The translations under genes were made by a program, and so were the position numbers. Source: Strongylocentrotus droebachiensis (taxonomy: Eukaryota; Echinodermata; Echinoidea; Camarodonta; Strongylocentrotidae). Taken from it: a stretch of DNA of 64,000 nucleotides. How positions within the stretch are numbered: the first letter of the stretch is position 1; the number at the start of each line of letters is the position of its first letter. The DNA lies in assembly GCA_035222895.1 (NCBI GenBank), contig JAVYIG010001038.1, positions 1 through 64,000 on the forward strand, written 5' to 3'. Of this stretch, positions 1 to 13,000 are shown one piece after another. Under the pieces are notes generated by a model. It was not told the DNA's origin and ran no database searches. It saw nothing but the letters and a program-made list of their open reading frames with translations.

Positions 1-66
1 CCTTATTTTGGGGCCTCCAAAGGGGGAGGGGGCGGACGATTCGGCCTCCACCTGAATCCACCACTG

Positions 67-122
67 ATATATATATATATATGTATATATATATTTATAT
101 ATATATATATATATATATGTTT
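67..122. repeat. (TA)n microsatellite
   Basis: Near-uninterrupted TA dinucleotide repeats are seen directly. The first 66 bases are G-rich and C-rich repeat sequence with no recognisable gene. Confidence 0.9.
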
Positions 123-627
123 ATAAATATGTTTGATATTATGTCTCTCTTTCAAACTAATCGGGTGTTCCCCTCCTCTGCCATCCGGATTTTGGGTAAA
201 TTGGTTACAAAAACATGTGCCGTCCTTTTTGTCTCTACTTAAGCTTTCATGGTAAACCTACGATGAATAATGCGCAAATCATGTTAACACAGTGATTTTA
301 TTTCCCATGCAAAACAATGAATAAGTATATTACACAAAAAATACACTAAAACGACAAATACAATGAAACGACATATATAATAGAAATAGCACGAGAAAAG
401 AGGAACTAACTAGAAGCAGAGCTTGTTTAAGTGTTAGTTTCTCAGATGATGTTATGGAACAAATTATACTTAGAAAATCAATAAATAAAAAATATATGTC
501 GCAAAGAAATTACGCTCGCTCGGCTTTCGAATAGATCTTAGCTCCATATTACCGACCCCGAAGCTCTGACTGCTAGAGGGAAAGATCAATCTTGAGCGAA
601 TCAATAATTATCAGACTAGGGTTCAAT

Positions 628-836
628 GATAATAATAATGATGATGATGATAATAATAATAATAACAATAATATATATACATGTATAATTATGTTTTGGT
701 GTAACACTAGCTGCAAATCGTGGATTTGGATATGGGAGGAAGAAAGGACTGAGAGAGAGAGAGAGAGAGAGAGTGAGTGTGAGAGAGAGAGAGAGAGAGA
801 GAGTGTGAGAGAGAGAGAGAGAGAGAGCGAGAGAAA
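628..836. repeat. (AAT/GAT)n and (GA)n microsatellites
   Basis: Imperfect AAT/GAT trinucleotides (about 628-675) are followed by a long GA tract (about 749-830). The open frames on both strands here (Arg/Glu- and Ser/Leu-rich) come from the dinucleotide repeat and are not genes. Confidence 0.85.
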
Positions 837-1369
837 GGGGGAGGAGGAAATAAAATCAAAATATATACATCTTTTGGACTAACTCTATAAGGCAATGTTT
901 TGGGGTGCATGAAAGAGGGTGTGCTCACTTCTGATTCTGAAGATCGATATCACCCTAAGATATCTTGGTTGTAACGAATATCAAATAGATATACATGAAT
1001 TGGTGTCTCTATATATTTTTCTATATTTGATATTAGAATTAGCTTGTCGAGTTCATCATTGGCATTTTAAAGTCAATTTGTTAATAATATAGTGACGTCG
1101 TCAACTATTGAGGCAATTTTCTTTTCATTTTTCTTTCTTTTGGTTGTTGCATTTTAGCATTACAAATTGGCCCCAAATGGCGGAAATTGTTTTTGAATAA
1201 TTGATACACATCACTATGCCTGCATGATTATCTGCTGGCGCTTTCTCAACACTGCATCCATTAGTTTATGACCACCTACTTATCCTTATCATAGTAGAAT
1301 TAAATTCAGTTTCAACAATAACACCAATCGACGTGTTATGCCATGGATCATTGAACAGATTAATTAGCT

Positions 1370-1525
1370 CCTTGAAATGCTAGTGCCCCGCAGTGGCTGC
1401 TTTGCTAAAGCCAGGGTAATAATCGGAGCAGCGCCAGAAGCGTCACCAGGTGACCGACATGTGCGCTATACAAAAAGCCACCATTATTATTATTATTATT
1501 ATTATTATTATAATTATTATGTCAC
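1370..1525 (+). repeat. SINE-like element with (ATT)n tail
   Basis: A moderately GC-rich segment ends in a GCGCTATACAAAAAG-like motif followed by (ATT)n, the arrangement of many invertebrate SINE 3' ends. No clear A/B-box head was found, so this may be a 5'-truncated copy. Confidence 0.35.
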
Positions 1526-1590
1526 CCCCGGATGCATTGCACTCCTGGTCGCCATGGCATTCATTGTTTCTCATCTAGTTTATATTCGGG
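1525..1590. repeat. Dispersed repeat, copy 1 (related to about 3105-3165)
   Basis: The block CACTCCTGGTCGCCATGGCA followed by TTCATT and TTTCTCAT recurs almost unchanged near 3116-3152. A poly(G) run follows at 1625-1640. Function unknown. Confidence 0.6.
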
Positions 1591-1641
1591 TTTTTTTTCT
1601 CTTCTATTTTTTCTTTCGGGTGTGGGGGGGGGGGGGGGGGT

Positions 1642-2930
1642 AGTAAAAAATTATATCATATTATTTGTGTACGATAGTGGATTCAGCGGAAAGGATTAAA
1701 AAACCAATACTTTGACGGTTATACAATATTTAGATTGTTGGGATATTTGTTTGGAAATGGAACCTCTTTGCTAACCATCTTGCAATCGCGTAGCATTATT
1801 TGGTTTCAAAACATTTTGCACAATCATTAAATTTGATTCTTTCTTTTGAGGTGTAACATAATACAGCTTAATTCAATTTCACAGTAACAAAAAGTAGTGT
1901 AGGAATGAAAGTAATCTTGAACGTTTTGCAACAAAATGATAATATTCAAATTCCAAAAGTCTTATTTGTAAATGGAATGGAGTTTTGACCGATGCTGAGC
2001 ACATAAAGGCCTGTATTATTACGACGAAAACACTTTAACATATTCTATCGTCCGTAATATCATCTACCATTTCGAATACAGTAACAGGTTCTTAACGGTA
2101 CTGCCCCTTCGTACCTATATTAGACATCATTAAATTATATATCCTATATAGTTAGGAACCTATGGTCAACCGCTACAAACAGAGAAAAAGAGGTTTGAAT
2201 TTAATCCCTACAGGGAGTAAATGCTTCTCGCAAAAATGACAACAGTCACTAATTCTCACCCTTTTGTCTACGTTTTACTGCTTTAATAAAACAACACTTC
2301 TGCTAATTTCATTGAATTATTAAATATAACCTTCGGTACAACCCCTTATTCTTGATCAGATAACTTTGACACAAATAATATGCCCAAATGAAACATGATA
2401 ATTCCCCCAACATGACTAAAATATGTAAATTATGCTAATTTACCTGCATTTGGCAGTTCCTATATCGACACGATGCCCCATTGCTGTAGCGCATGCGCAC
2501 ATGCATTTACAACAGAAAAATGCTTAACCCCCCACTACCAAAGCCCTGAATTGTTACTACATTGACCAATCGGAGCTCGTCAGACTAAAATAAGGTGTAA
2601 AATTACGCCCCTCAAATGGCTATTCTGTACACCCTTGCGTATTTCCGTGTTTTACTCCCTAAAAGGTGTAATAGGGGGCGCCCTCTTTTTTCCAATTTCG
2701 TTGTACTCCCCCAAAACACCTTTTATTTCACTGTGTGTATGAATCTCCTCTAGACATCGAGAGTCAGTAACAGATATTATGGGAAACGTGCGTTCAGCAA
2801 ACCAGCACCGTTTATTTAAATGTGCTTCCTCTCCAACGCCGAGTCGACACCTCCATCAACGATTTTAAGCAGTCTGTAAAAAGTTCATCTTCTATATCTA
2901 CCTATTTTTTTTTCTTCTTCAATTTTATAT
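1642..2930. other. Intergenic, no gene seen
   Basis: No coding, RNA or exon-like signal is supported. A weak inverted pair (AAATAAGGTGT near 2588 and ACACCTTTTATTT near 2718) could be a small degenerate MITE. Confidence 0.4.
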
Positions 2931-2939
2931 ATAATTATA

Positions 2940-3220
2940 TTTGTATTGTCATATTTGTTAAACTGGTCTAATTACGTTAAGCTATGGTCACAACCCCCAA
3001 AAGGAGCCTGCTCGGCGGCCGGGCGGCGAGTTTTTAGCCAATTTCGCCCGGGCACTGAGATACCGCCGCCGCCCAAAATACACTCGGTGCCCGGGCGGTC
3101 ATGCACGATGCATATCACTCCTGGTCGCCATGGCATTCATTCTTTCTCATGTGGTTTCTATTTGTTACCAAATATATATGTTTGTATTGTCATGTATGTT
3201 TAACTGGTCTTTTTACGCTA
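2940..3220. repeat. Repeat flanked by ~37-bp direct repeats, with GC-rich hairpin
   Basis: TTTGTATTGTCAT followed by TTAACTGGTCT and TTACG occurs near 2940-2976 and again near 3181-3217, bracketing a GC-rich core. Inside it, 3045-3059 and 3083-3097 form 15-bp inverted arms (CGCCCGGGCACTGAG against its complement, one mismatch) with a 23-base loop. The second copy of the 1525-1590 repeat lies between the hairpin and the right direct repeat. Confidence 0.6.
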
Positions 3221-3335
3221 GCGTAAGTATTCCATTGTCATATTCGCAATGACGATTTTCGTCATTGCTTTGTCCGGAAATCTCATTCGTTCTGCACGTC
3301 GTGCTTGTTATTCCTATGTAGGTCCTATTCTCTTG

Positions 3336-3742
3336 CAGGGGCGGATCTAGCTTTTTGCTAAGAGGGGGGTTTGACTAAAATAATGACGATGCGGAGCATC
3401 GTCCACGAGCCGCAAAGCGGCGAGCCGATTTTTTTGGGGTGCTTATTTGAACCCCGTAATTGATGTTTTCCTGGCATCTATTAACACAATGGAGACCATA
3501 AAAAGCAGTGCATGATAACGTCTTTTTAAATCAAGTAACAGTTTAATACACAGTTATATCCAGAGTTATCATGTGTTTGGTTAAGTTACCAGATGAGTTG
3601 AATATCTTCTCACAATATTTGCACTTGAAAGGGTTTCTCTCCAGCGTGCGTCCTTTTTTTTTTTTGGGGGGGGGGGGGCCGCCCAAGGGGGGGGGGGGGG
3701 TTTAAACCCCCTAACCCCCCCCCCCCCGTTGATCCGCGCCTG
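3336..3742. mobile_element. hAT-like MITE with CAGG-GCGGATC termini
   Basis: The left end reads CAGGGGCGGATC and the complement of the right end reads CAGGCGCGGATC, so the ends are inverted repeats. Both junctions carry TCTTG (3331-3335 and 3743-3747), a 5-bp target-site duplication. The interior has poly(T), poly(G) and poly(C) runs and no coding capacity. CAGG-type termini suggest the hAT superfamily, but the usual hAT TSD is 8 bp, so the assignment is tentative. Confidence 0.6.
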
Positions 3743-3749
3743 TCTTGCC

Positions 3750-5265
3750 CTTTTGCTTTTAAATTTCGTATGCATAGTCTACTCTCCAGCATCCCATCAA
3801 GGTCACTACATTCTTTATTTTATGAAATCACTCATGCGTAACTGTCCAGGCGCCATTTTGTCCGTTTTAAGGCGCGTATTTCTTCCTACCTATCTCCACT
3901 ATCCTAGATACTACAAACTTCTAACAAATCCCTCTATAAAAAGATGTTCTTTTATCTGCGACGTATAACCTGACTTTCAAAATACCATCTTCGTACTCGA
4001 TATTCAAATCCGAAACCGACTCCGTCAAGAATCTCCAAAATTCTTAGCAAATTGCCATAACTCTCTTCGGCTATGCATTTTGTTTAAACATCTATAAAAC
4101 TTATAAAACTAATCTATAAAGATTTGAGAGTACTAACGGATCTTTCTTTAGAAATGCAATTCAAGATCAGGAATGGAAAATGACAACGTTTAATTATGGG
4201 GGGGGGGGGGGACAAGAAAAGACAAATTTTACTTGGCTTTGTGTAGGTATAGGTTGGCCACGTACGAGCTTTGATACTAGGTATTATGTTCCACTTAGGT
4301 CATGTACAAAAGAGGATTTTTCTTTTCATTATAAATAGCAAAATCAAAATTGGTTCCTCAACTTATTCTCACTCTTCGTATTTTCTTTCCATCTTCCTTT
4401 ATTCCTTCTCTGCTCCCCTCACTCTCAGTCTCTCTCTCTCTCTCTCTCTTACTCCATCAAACTCACCTCCTTTTCTTTCTTCTCACGTCTTCTCCCCTTT
4501 CTCATCTTTTGATATCTGTTCAAGACATCGTACTCCCCATATAATTTTCTTTCCATTTATTTCTCTTTGGTGGGTCAATCCTTTTATGTGCATAGTCTTG
4601 AGCCCTTCTATTTGATCCCATTTTGTCTGCACATCTTCCCTCATAGTCTTTCTGTTAATGAGTTTTGCATACACTTGTTGATAAGGCAAATTGAAATATA
4701 ACACCCTTCTGGCTCCATAGCGATTTATTGAGAATCAAATTTGATTATGAAGAAATGTTTACAGTCAGAAGGGAATTAATGGTTTGGAATAATGCACTTC
4801 TTACTCTCAGCAGACAATATTTTCGATTTGTCTCAAAAAGATTGTACACATTTGTTGTTCTATATGTGGAGTTTTCAGATCCAATTATAGAGAGATGCTG
4901 AGAGCCACAAGGACATTGTACTCTAGATGAAGTTAAAAGAATAAAATAGTCTTTAGTCATGAAGTCCGGAGAACAAAAGGAAAAGATACGAGCAAACTGT
5001 CCTTTTTACTCTCCGTTAATATTTTTTTATTTTGTTTCAATGAGAATGTAAAAAATAAAATTAATTGCTTATCTGGTGTTTTAATATGATTCTGATAAAA
5101 ATGATGATGGTTCATGAACATTGTAATATGATTAATGAATAGCGTTCTTATATTATGGATGAATACCATGGTATGTATTGTATTGTGTGTTAATGATGAA
5201 GTGTAATGTATGTAAAACAAATGTAGTAAGAATAAATTTGTTAGTATACTGTGTACATGTATGTA
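3750..5265. other. Intergenic, no gene seen
   Basis: Low-complexity sequence with a poly(G) run (4198-4211) and a (CT)n tract (4430-4450). Frames on both strands are short and lack recognisable domains. Confidence 0.4.
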
Positions 5266-5269
5266 TCTA

Positions 5270-5590
5270 AATCAGGGTATGGCACAGCACTGTGCGATTT
5301 CAACCTTTTGTATTAATATTTTCATTCCCATTGGCGCTTGCCCTGTCTCATGCTCTCATATAGACCTTAGGATGGGATGATTTCTTTTTTAAAGGCATAC
5401 TGTACTTGAAGCAGTACCGTAAAATCCCCTTAAGCGCCATCTCAGGTCAGCTCTAGCATTATTGTCCCGTAAATCGCTGCGCTGTTGGTGCTTGCATCGA
5501 GTCCTTTGCCTGTGAAGCGGAAATTGGGTTTTGGGTTAAAGCACTGTTGGCACTTGGCAAGCTCACCATGAGATAGCGATGTGCAATAAA
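5270..5590. repeat. Dispersed repeat family A, copy 1
   Basis: About 300 bp from the ATGTATCTAAATCAGGG motif to the GAGATAGCG motif are closely repeated at 62556-62886, with only scattered substitutions and small indels. It has no long reading frame. A poly(G) run with a short C-run follows at 5690-5716. Confidence 0.75.
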
Positions 5591-5904
5591 CATTATGCTA
5601 GGGCAGAAAGTTCATCGCTTCAGTATCACTTTAATGTTAACAAACTGACCTATGTAAATGGGAATGTCACAGTCACTGGAGTACTGATGGGGGGGGGGGG
5701 GGCGTTTGCCCCCCTATAAAATTAAACCATGACCTATTTTCAATTCCATACAATGTAATGCGCTTCAAATTGCTCAGTGAATACACGCAGGTCCTTTGTG
5801 GCCCGCAGTTGCCATTCATTTACATGGCGGCTTTAAATCTTGCGGTGCTTCACCGCGCCATATCTGAACAAGCCTTTAGGCTGGCTATACAGATGAGGCA
5901 AAAA

Positions 5905-7560
5905 ACAAGATTCAATTCAATTCAATTTAGTTTATTTCACTTCTAATTAAAATCCCAAAATAGCAATGACATTTCAATATATTATACATCGTCTGAGTCT
6001 GAATAAATAATGATTTCGTCCTGTCTCCGACAAGAGGTGGCGCTACACCTCTTACATCCTCCACTTTTGTTAAACCATGTTATTGAACAAAGTTCAATGA
6101 ATTGACTTTTGCAAATACAATCACTTTCAACTATTTAGTTTTCATCAAACCTACCATTATCCTTTGCATTCATGTTTGGGTGAAATTCCTGAAATGTCAC
6201 ACAGCATTTATATTTAAACTCGTATACGTGTTTAACTGAAAATGCTAACTGCCCCAAAACACGTTACACTACCAAGTCCATATAACTAACAAGAAACACA
6301 TTTCTGAGTTATGAAATAGAAAACAAAACTTAGTCATTCGAATCTGTTATTAAAGCATTATGTCAAATGTTATAGTTTCTAACTCTCTTAAAACATTTCG
6401 ATAATTAATAATAATACACAATATTTATAAGGCGCTTAATACTGGTGTCTCTAAGCGCACCATATTCTGACTAAAAAATTATTTACCAAAACTTATAATA
6501 AACACACAACTTATACATCTGTTCTTTATTCAATAAATCATGCATATATAATAATAAAAAATAAGATAAGAGTGAGATCAAACATACATACAAGAGGTCA
6601 AACATAGGATCAAACATAAGATCGAACAAACAAAAAAATAAGACGGTGTGCACCTCCTTTGACCGACTCACAACTGCAGAATATTATTTATGAATTAAAA
6701 AGGTGCGTTTTCAGCAAGGACTCGAATTGGTCAAGAGAATGAATATTTTGAAAGTGCGCTGGTAATTCATTTCCTTTCTCCTCTCTGATTTTGTTAATTA
6801 AAACAAAAAAGTATAAGTAATACTAATGATTAAATGTAGTCCTACTAATTAAGTTTATGAAATACAAACAGTTGTAAAACATTTCTAAATTCATATTATA
6901 TTAAATACATGAATGATAACTACATCAAACTACTACGGTAACAATACTTTCAACATAACCAAATATCAACTACTGCCGTATTTCCAGCATTGTGAAATGA
7001 TTTTTAGTCGAGTGTAGTGCTTTCAAGTATAATAGGCTAATATACAATGCCATAATTTTCAGTTGTTGCATAAACATTTAGACACAATGAAAACAAATAC
7101 CAATGTCCTTTGTTTTATAATTGGACACATAATATTATTTTAGTAAGACATGTCAATCAATAAAATAACCACAATAATGATAACTGTTTTGATACATTAC
7201 GCACAAAGTCATATCAGCAATGTATCATGAAGAACACGTGAGGACGCTAGACTAAATACTATTTCAAACTACGGTTACTTTTTCACAAATTTTGATTTGA
7301 AAACCTCATTTATTTCCTCTTCTTTAAGACAGTAAATTAATTCCATTTTTTTTCTCTCGATTCCATTCGTAAAATAGCAATAACATTTTACATCATTTAG
7401 TCTCTCTTGAAATGTTTTGTTAAAATTCTGCAAAGTTAGCTTCCCCCCATAAAGCTCTTTACCAGTTATAACATACCAAATCGCTTACAGTATTAATATT
7501 ACCCCGGTCATTGGATTCAATTTCTATTCCGCATATTAAGGAACATTTTCTCCACTCCCC
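5905..7560 (-). mobile_element. Probable LINE 3' tail and AT-rich remnant
   Basis: A short (ATTCA)n array at about 5912-5930 abuts TTTAGTTTATTTCAC. On the minus strand this reads GTGAAATAAACTAAA followed by (TTGAA)n, the kind of microsatellite tail seen on CR1/L2-type LINEs. The AT-rich sequence to the right holds no usable reverse-transcriptase frame, so its full extent as LINE is not established. Confidence 0.35.
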
Positions 7561-7589
7561 GGGTAGCAATCCAACTGGTCGCTATTTGA

Positions 7590-7700
7590 CCTTCGTATAT
7601 CCTACCGGCTACCCATTTAACACCTGGGTGGAAAGAAGCAATGTAGATAAAATGGCTTGCTCAAAGACATAACATAACAGTCAAGAGATTAAACCACGAC
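7590..7700 (-). mobile_element. tRNA-SINE body fragment
   Basis: CACCTGGGTGG, then GCAATGTAGAT and a CTTGC-AAAGACAT motif match the body of the SINEs at 42221-42475 and 54748-55006. The tRNA-like head is not recognisable. Confidence 0.5.
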
Positions 7701-8023
7701 ACCTCTTCATGACAAATGTTACATTTACTTTAGATTTCAGAGAAGGAAAGATTTAATCAATCCAAAAAGTAAATCTTCTGATACTCAATACAAAATCTTT
7801 ACCATCGAATTATTCAACCTCCTTCGTCACCAATGTGACCCTTCTGACGTAATTGACCAACAAACTATACCGTAGGTCAGAATCTAATACAAAATATAAT
7901 CGGAAACATTTGGCAGAGAATGGCTGTATCGTATCCTCTGTTATCCATCAACATTATCATATTGAGTAATTGTAAATCACATTTAAACACGTATATAGAA
8001 AATGCACGATATAAATACATTAT

Positions 8024-8056
8024 TGTAAGTAGTAGTAGTAGTAGTAGTAGTAGTAA
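8024..8056. repeat. (AGT)n microsatellite
   Basis: About nine AGT units are seen directly. The Ser-rich and Thr-rich frames on the two strands arise from it. Confidence 0.8.
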
Positions 8057-8299
8057 TATTTACATGAGACACATATGTATATCGCATTGTAAAATTCAAA
8101 GTGCCTTTGAAAATATATGTACACTCTAGTGGCTGTAGACGTCTACCGAAACACCACAATTCAGATGTGTCAACCATAGTTATATCAATCATTTTGCAAA
8201 ATTATTTAATAGGGAAAACAAATTTTCGTTACGCTCCAAATGCACTCCTCGTTGACCTTCGAATTACCACTTTCAGTGAGCATCTACATTCTGGTTTAA

Positions 8300-8781
8300 A
8301 GGGAAGTCCACCCTGATAATAAGTTGGTTTTAATAAAAGCACAAAAAATGATATAGGAACAAGTCAGTGAAAGTCCGATAACAAATAAAGTTATGAGTTC
8401 TTTAAGTTGCGAACAATCAACCGGAATTGGCTCTCAGTACATTAAATTTCATGAACTTTAATTTTCTTCGTTCTTGATGACGGAACATATTTTTTTTCCT
8501 ATACAGGGGTTTGAATAGAAACATATCTGCAATAACCATTATATAGGTTGCATGTATCATTGATAATTTTCTCGAGGGACTTTTTTTTAATTTTTTAGTA
8601 CAGAGCAAATGGGAGGGGAACTCGCAAGATACGTCACAGAGTTGCCAATATGTGTTTAATTGTTTGCAACTTCAAAAATGCATAACTTTGTTATATTTAA
8701 TGGGAATTTGCTCAAACTGACCTGCTCTTCTTATTGTTTTGCTTCTATTAAAACCAAGTTAATATCAAGGAAGACTTCCCC
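8300..8781. mobile_element. TTAA-flanked MITE (Kolobok-like)
   Basis: TTAA at 8296-8299 and 8782-8785 brackets a 482-bp segment with inverted ends of about 45 bp. The left end starts AGGGAAGTCCACCC and the complement of the right starts GGGGAAGTCTTCC; both continue into TTGGTTTTAATA and AAGCA. There is no transposase frame. TTAA duplication with GGGAAG termini fits Kolobok-type non-autonomous elements (family inference). Confidence 0.75.
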
Positions 8782-8789
8782 TTAAAAAT

Positions 8790-9880
8790 TGGACGGTTGT
8801 TTACTTTATTCCTTGGCTTCAGAGTGACGTACTGGCTGCCTGTCGTAGCAGCACGTTCCATGTGCTCCCGAATCGATGGTAATCCAACGTGCTTCTGTTA
8901 ATTACATCCAATGGCTTTCAAATAAATTGAACTCCGTTTCTCCCATCATGTTTACATCAACTTAGTGAACTTTTTGAGTAAAGTAGTTCTTTTCCCCCAC
9001 ATTTAACAAACGCTTTACCGAATTGCAAAGCATTTTCCGTGCATCTTTTCCTGCTGTTTTCTACAGTACCTGTAGCATTTCAACATCTTTGGTGGTGACT
9101 TTGACGTCTGTTAATCTCTGACTTTTGTCCCTGTATATGTACATGTACCTCTATGTTTATCTGCATAAACCAGCTCTGGGCATCAGGAATCCCAGAACTT
9201 TGCTTGGAGAATTTCGCTGCTCTACATGCAAGCACATTACTCATTCCAAATAAGACATTTCATCATTAAAATACATACACAGCATACGCAGCATCCGTGT
9301 GCATTGCGTCTTAATTCGCTTACACCATACTAGGTGATATTACTAGTAATCGTGTGTACGAATCTCGATATCAAATGCAGCGAAACTCGATGTCCCATCG
9401 GGAAATTACTCGAGCTTGTCTTCGTGTCTCGGAGAGCGTTCGGGTGAGGGAGATTTGTGATGATGAGCTTTCCACACGAGTAGGGTTTATTGAAGTTCGC
9501 CGTATATTGTTGATCATGTCAGACTTAATTTTCGCTCCATCGTAAATGTGAAATGTACTACTCTCGGTTATCAAATATAGCTAATATCGGGTAAATACCC
9601 GGTGCAAACATGGGTTCAAAATCTCCATGAAAAAAAAAGAAAGTAGATTTCTGTAATCGTGTAATCGTATGACAACAAAACTATGGCGCTATACTCAAAT
9701 CATTTAGAATTTTGATCGACACACTCTTTAATTTAAAAACTATAGCACAATAATACTTCAATAAAAAATCGAATTAATTCATGTATACATATAGATTAAT
9801 AGATGAATGAATAAATAAGTAAATAAATAAATGAAAACAATTAGATTGAATAAAACAATAAATACATTTAGTGATAACTC
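8790..9880. other. 3' flank of the discoidin gene; one dispersed repeat
   Basis: On the minus strand this lies downstream of the stop at 9889. A reverse-complement AATAAA lies at 9486-9491 and an ATTAAA near 9728-9733, either of which could end the transcript. The segment 9370-9470 resembles 23600-23690 on both strands; peptide-level similarity includes an ISRW-EFR motif on the minus strand. This is probably an old unclassified repeat. Confidence 0.4.
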
Positions 9881-9888
9881 GTTATGGT

Positions 9889-10032
9889 TCAAGTGTTGAT
9901 ACCAAGTACTTCGAATCTCATAGACGCCGTCACAATTAATGTTACAGGATGAAACCTGACGTACCGTGCGGTTACTGGCTCAGGAAACAGTATTGTCACA
10001 TATGTGACAGCATCAAAATTTCCTGCATATGT
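9889..10032 (-). CDS. Exon 9: F5/8 type C domain 2, C-terminal part and stop
   Basis: The acceptor is CGTTCCTTTTCAG. The translation starts TYAGNFDAVTYVTILFPEPV, continues ARYVRFHP and MRFEVLGINT, then TGA. It is a clear discoidin ending, and the protein stops three residues after LG, so there is no membrane anchor and the product is probably secreted. Confidence 0.9.
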   Translation of the reverse strand, partial: TYAGNFDAVTYVTILFPEPVTARYVRFHPVTLIVTASMRFEVLGINT

Positions 10033-13000
10033 CTGAAAAGGAACGAAAGCAATGGATAATTTTTTTCTTTCTTCTAATAATGATAATAATAATGATAATA
10101 ATATTAATGATTAATAACTTGTTTATTAACCAAGAAAAGCCTCATCAGTATCACTGCTGCTTTTCCCAAGGGCCGTGCAATTCATATAACCCCCGGAAAC
10201 GTCCAGGTACCCATTTACACCTGAGTGAAGGATAGCAAATGTTGATTAATGTCTCGCCTCGAATCCCTTGGTATAACTCTTCCATTAGAAGTGCAATACG
10301 CCAAGGCATATAAATAATTGATTTTAATAGAACTTTTTGTATTTTTTAAATACTTTTTAAAATCCTTTAATTTTGCACACTAGGAAATTCATGCTTTTGG
10401 ATGTGTTTAACATGACTGTATATGTAGATATGAGAAAATAATTGCATGCAAAACCATACAAGGAAATTAAAAAAATACAAAAGTATATAAGTAATAAAAA
10501 GAGCATGAAAAAAAAAAGGAAGATGATAGACTTGACAACAAAATGACACTCACTTTTCGTACCCCGCAATGCTCTTCCAGAGCAAAGGTCCAATTTGTAT
10601 TGTCCCTTGAGTAGGAGATTTGGAATGACGTAACCCTTTCGTTTAGACTGGTCCGTCCCTGCGTGATAACACCAGTTACCAAAGTATCCTCGCCGAGATC
10701 GACCTTTGTGTGATTTTAATGATGAACGAAGAAAAAAGTATGAATTTATCTAATGACAGATTATCTTGCATTTGATAACAATGCTAAGGACAAGCAATAT
10801 ATAAAAACATATGAACCATTTGAACACATGTTGCTTTCAATATGAGCAAATCGAAAGGGCTGGTCACATTGGAATGATATGATGTTTTAAAAATTGTACT
10901 AGTTATGTGTTCGTCTTCCTCTTCCTCTCTCTCTCTCTCTCTCTCCACAATCTATCTCCCTCTCCCACCATTTCTCTCTCTTCTGTGTGGCCATGCCTTG
11001 AACCATAATGCATGACCGCACAGAGGAATTTTCCTGATGGGGACCGGCGAGAAATGCAACGAATTATTGATAATTTATTGAATTTTCTTTGTTTTTTTTA
11101 TATTTGTGGGGGCTGCCTCCTACCCTAGCCCCCGCTGCGTACAGTCGTTATTCAGTGGCAAAGTAATGGCCTCGTAACTGTGAGGCCCGAGGATCAAAAC
11201 CGTGTCGATGTGCTATTATTATTACCCTTTTGTGAGGCATTAATCCTCATTACTGTCAGTTATGACTTAAGGGCGTAGGACCCCTAGTTGATTAGCATAG
11301 TAGCATACAGATGCTAAATAGTGGGGGCTGTTAATTAGGCTAAATAGGGGTCGTTTGGTGCAGATTCTTCTAAAAGCACCAAATTCGGCCCAGAGTTAGC
11401 TTATACTATACTATCACGATTTCTGCCGGGCGCGAAGACGGGCGCCCTCTGGGACCGCCATATTGGGCAAATCCAAAATGGCCGCCATCTGAGTTGAAGG
11501 TCAAGCGTAGTTCCAAAAGGAAAAGGGCTAGTATGATAATAGTTTATATATTTATGGGGTTTTGGGGGTCAGAGAATCTGATTATAATGTTCTTTCATCG
11601 ATTTGAGGTCTCCTTGGGGCTGTCATACTGGTCACACTGGTCAAATCCAAAATGGCCGCCATCTGAGTTAAAGGTCAAGTGTACTTTCATAGGAAAAAGA
11701 GCTAGAATTTTTTTTTTTTTTAAATATGGGGGTTTCACTAGGGTCAGCAAATCTGGGCCAAATTTGGTGCTTCATATAGCTCCGTTTAGTCTCATTTCAC
11801 AACGCCCCCTATCGTCAGAGTCAGCAGCCATACATATTAGCCTATGGAATTGTACAACAACAAAAAATCATTACAAAATCATTTTTTGTTTAAACGAAAA
11901 GCACATCCACCCCGACTTACGTTATCACTAGCTCTTTCATTGGAACCCTCATGTCCCATTGACTTTTGAAAGTTCACCCACCGTAATTTGATCAAAATAG
12001 GTTGCAAGCTCGTCATTGCCTATAATACACATGTGAAACAAGTCGAACTTTGGACTCAGTTTGCCAAGCGATTTTAAGATTATAGGTCAAGCACACGAAG
12101 GATAAGAAGCATGAATTATCATAGATCACTTCTGCTTGATTCATTGTGTCCAGTTCATCCAACCCCCACCGTAATTTTTCCATTTAGTAAAAGCAAACAT
12201 TTTGCCGAGGTAAGCAAAAAAACATGAATATTCATGAACGGTCAGACAATACAGCCTTTTAGTATGTAACGTATAGTGAATGGGAATGGGCGATGATCCG
12301 TCCAGGAGGTAGAGGTCAGTGGTTTGTGTTGGCAATGTTGCAGCGAGCGAAAATGAGACAATCGGAGCAATATGTTAGAAGAATCTGCACCAAAATATCC
12401 CTAACGCAGCCCTCACTATAAGCAGTCACGCAAAACAAAGACTTGTAAATTATTATTCAATAACATCTGAGAATGTAAACTATTATCTAGATCTATTAGG
12501 AATAAATCATTGTCAAAATCATTCCATAAATTGGGGGTAAAACAAATATTCCAACTTTATGAGCAACAGTGTATAACAACTATCCCAAATATAACTCCAT
12601 CGTCACGATCACTCAACGGCTCCAAGCTTGGGTTCTCATTATGATAAAGAAATTGAAGGACACTGATTCGTCACTACATATGCGTCATTATTAGCCAAAT
12701 GATGAATACATTAATGTGGGAATGTGGACTAGTTTATGTTTTATGTAGATCGCGGACTTGTCCGATTATGCAAATTAGTTCGCTACGCGTGTTGCACATG
12801 ATTTTGCGGATGAATGATTTATTGTGTGATACGCCGCCGACGTTAATGTGTTAACATACATGTTAGTATTGAATCACATTCATGTCACGTTCAATTGCGG
12901 AGAGGACGTTGTTGCTGTGCCTGTAGCTGTGTATTACAGAGTCACGCGGTTTCTTTGTTTTAGCGAGGGTTTTGGTTCAACTGTTTGGCAGTATTTTCGA

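Noticed and set aside
592-928. Arg/Glu-rich and Ser/Leu-rich frames
   Set aside because: Translation of a (GA)n microsatellite.
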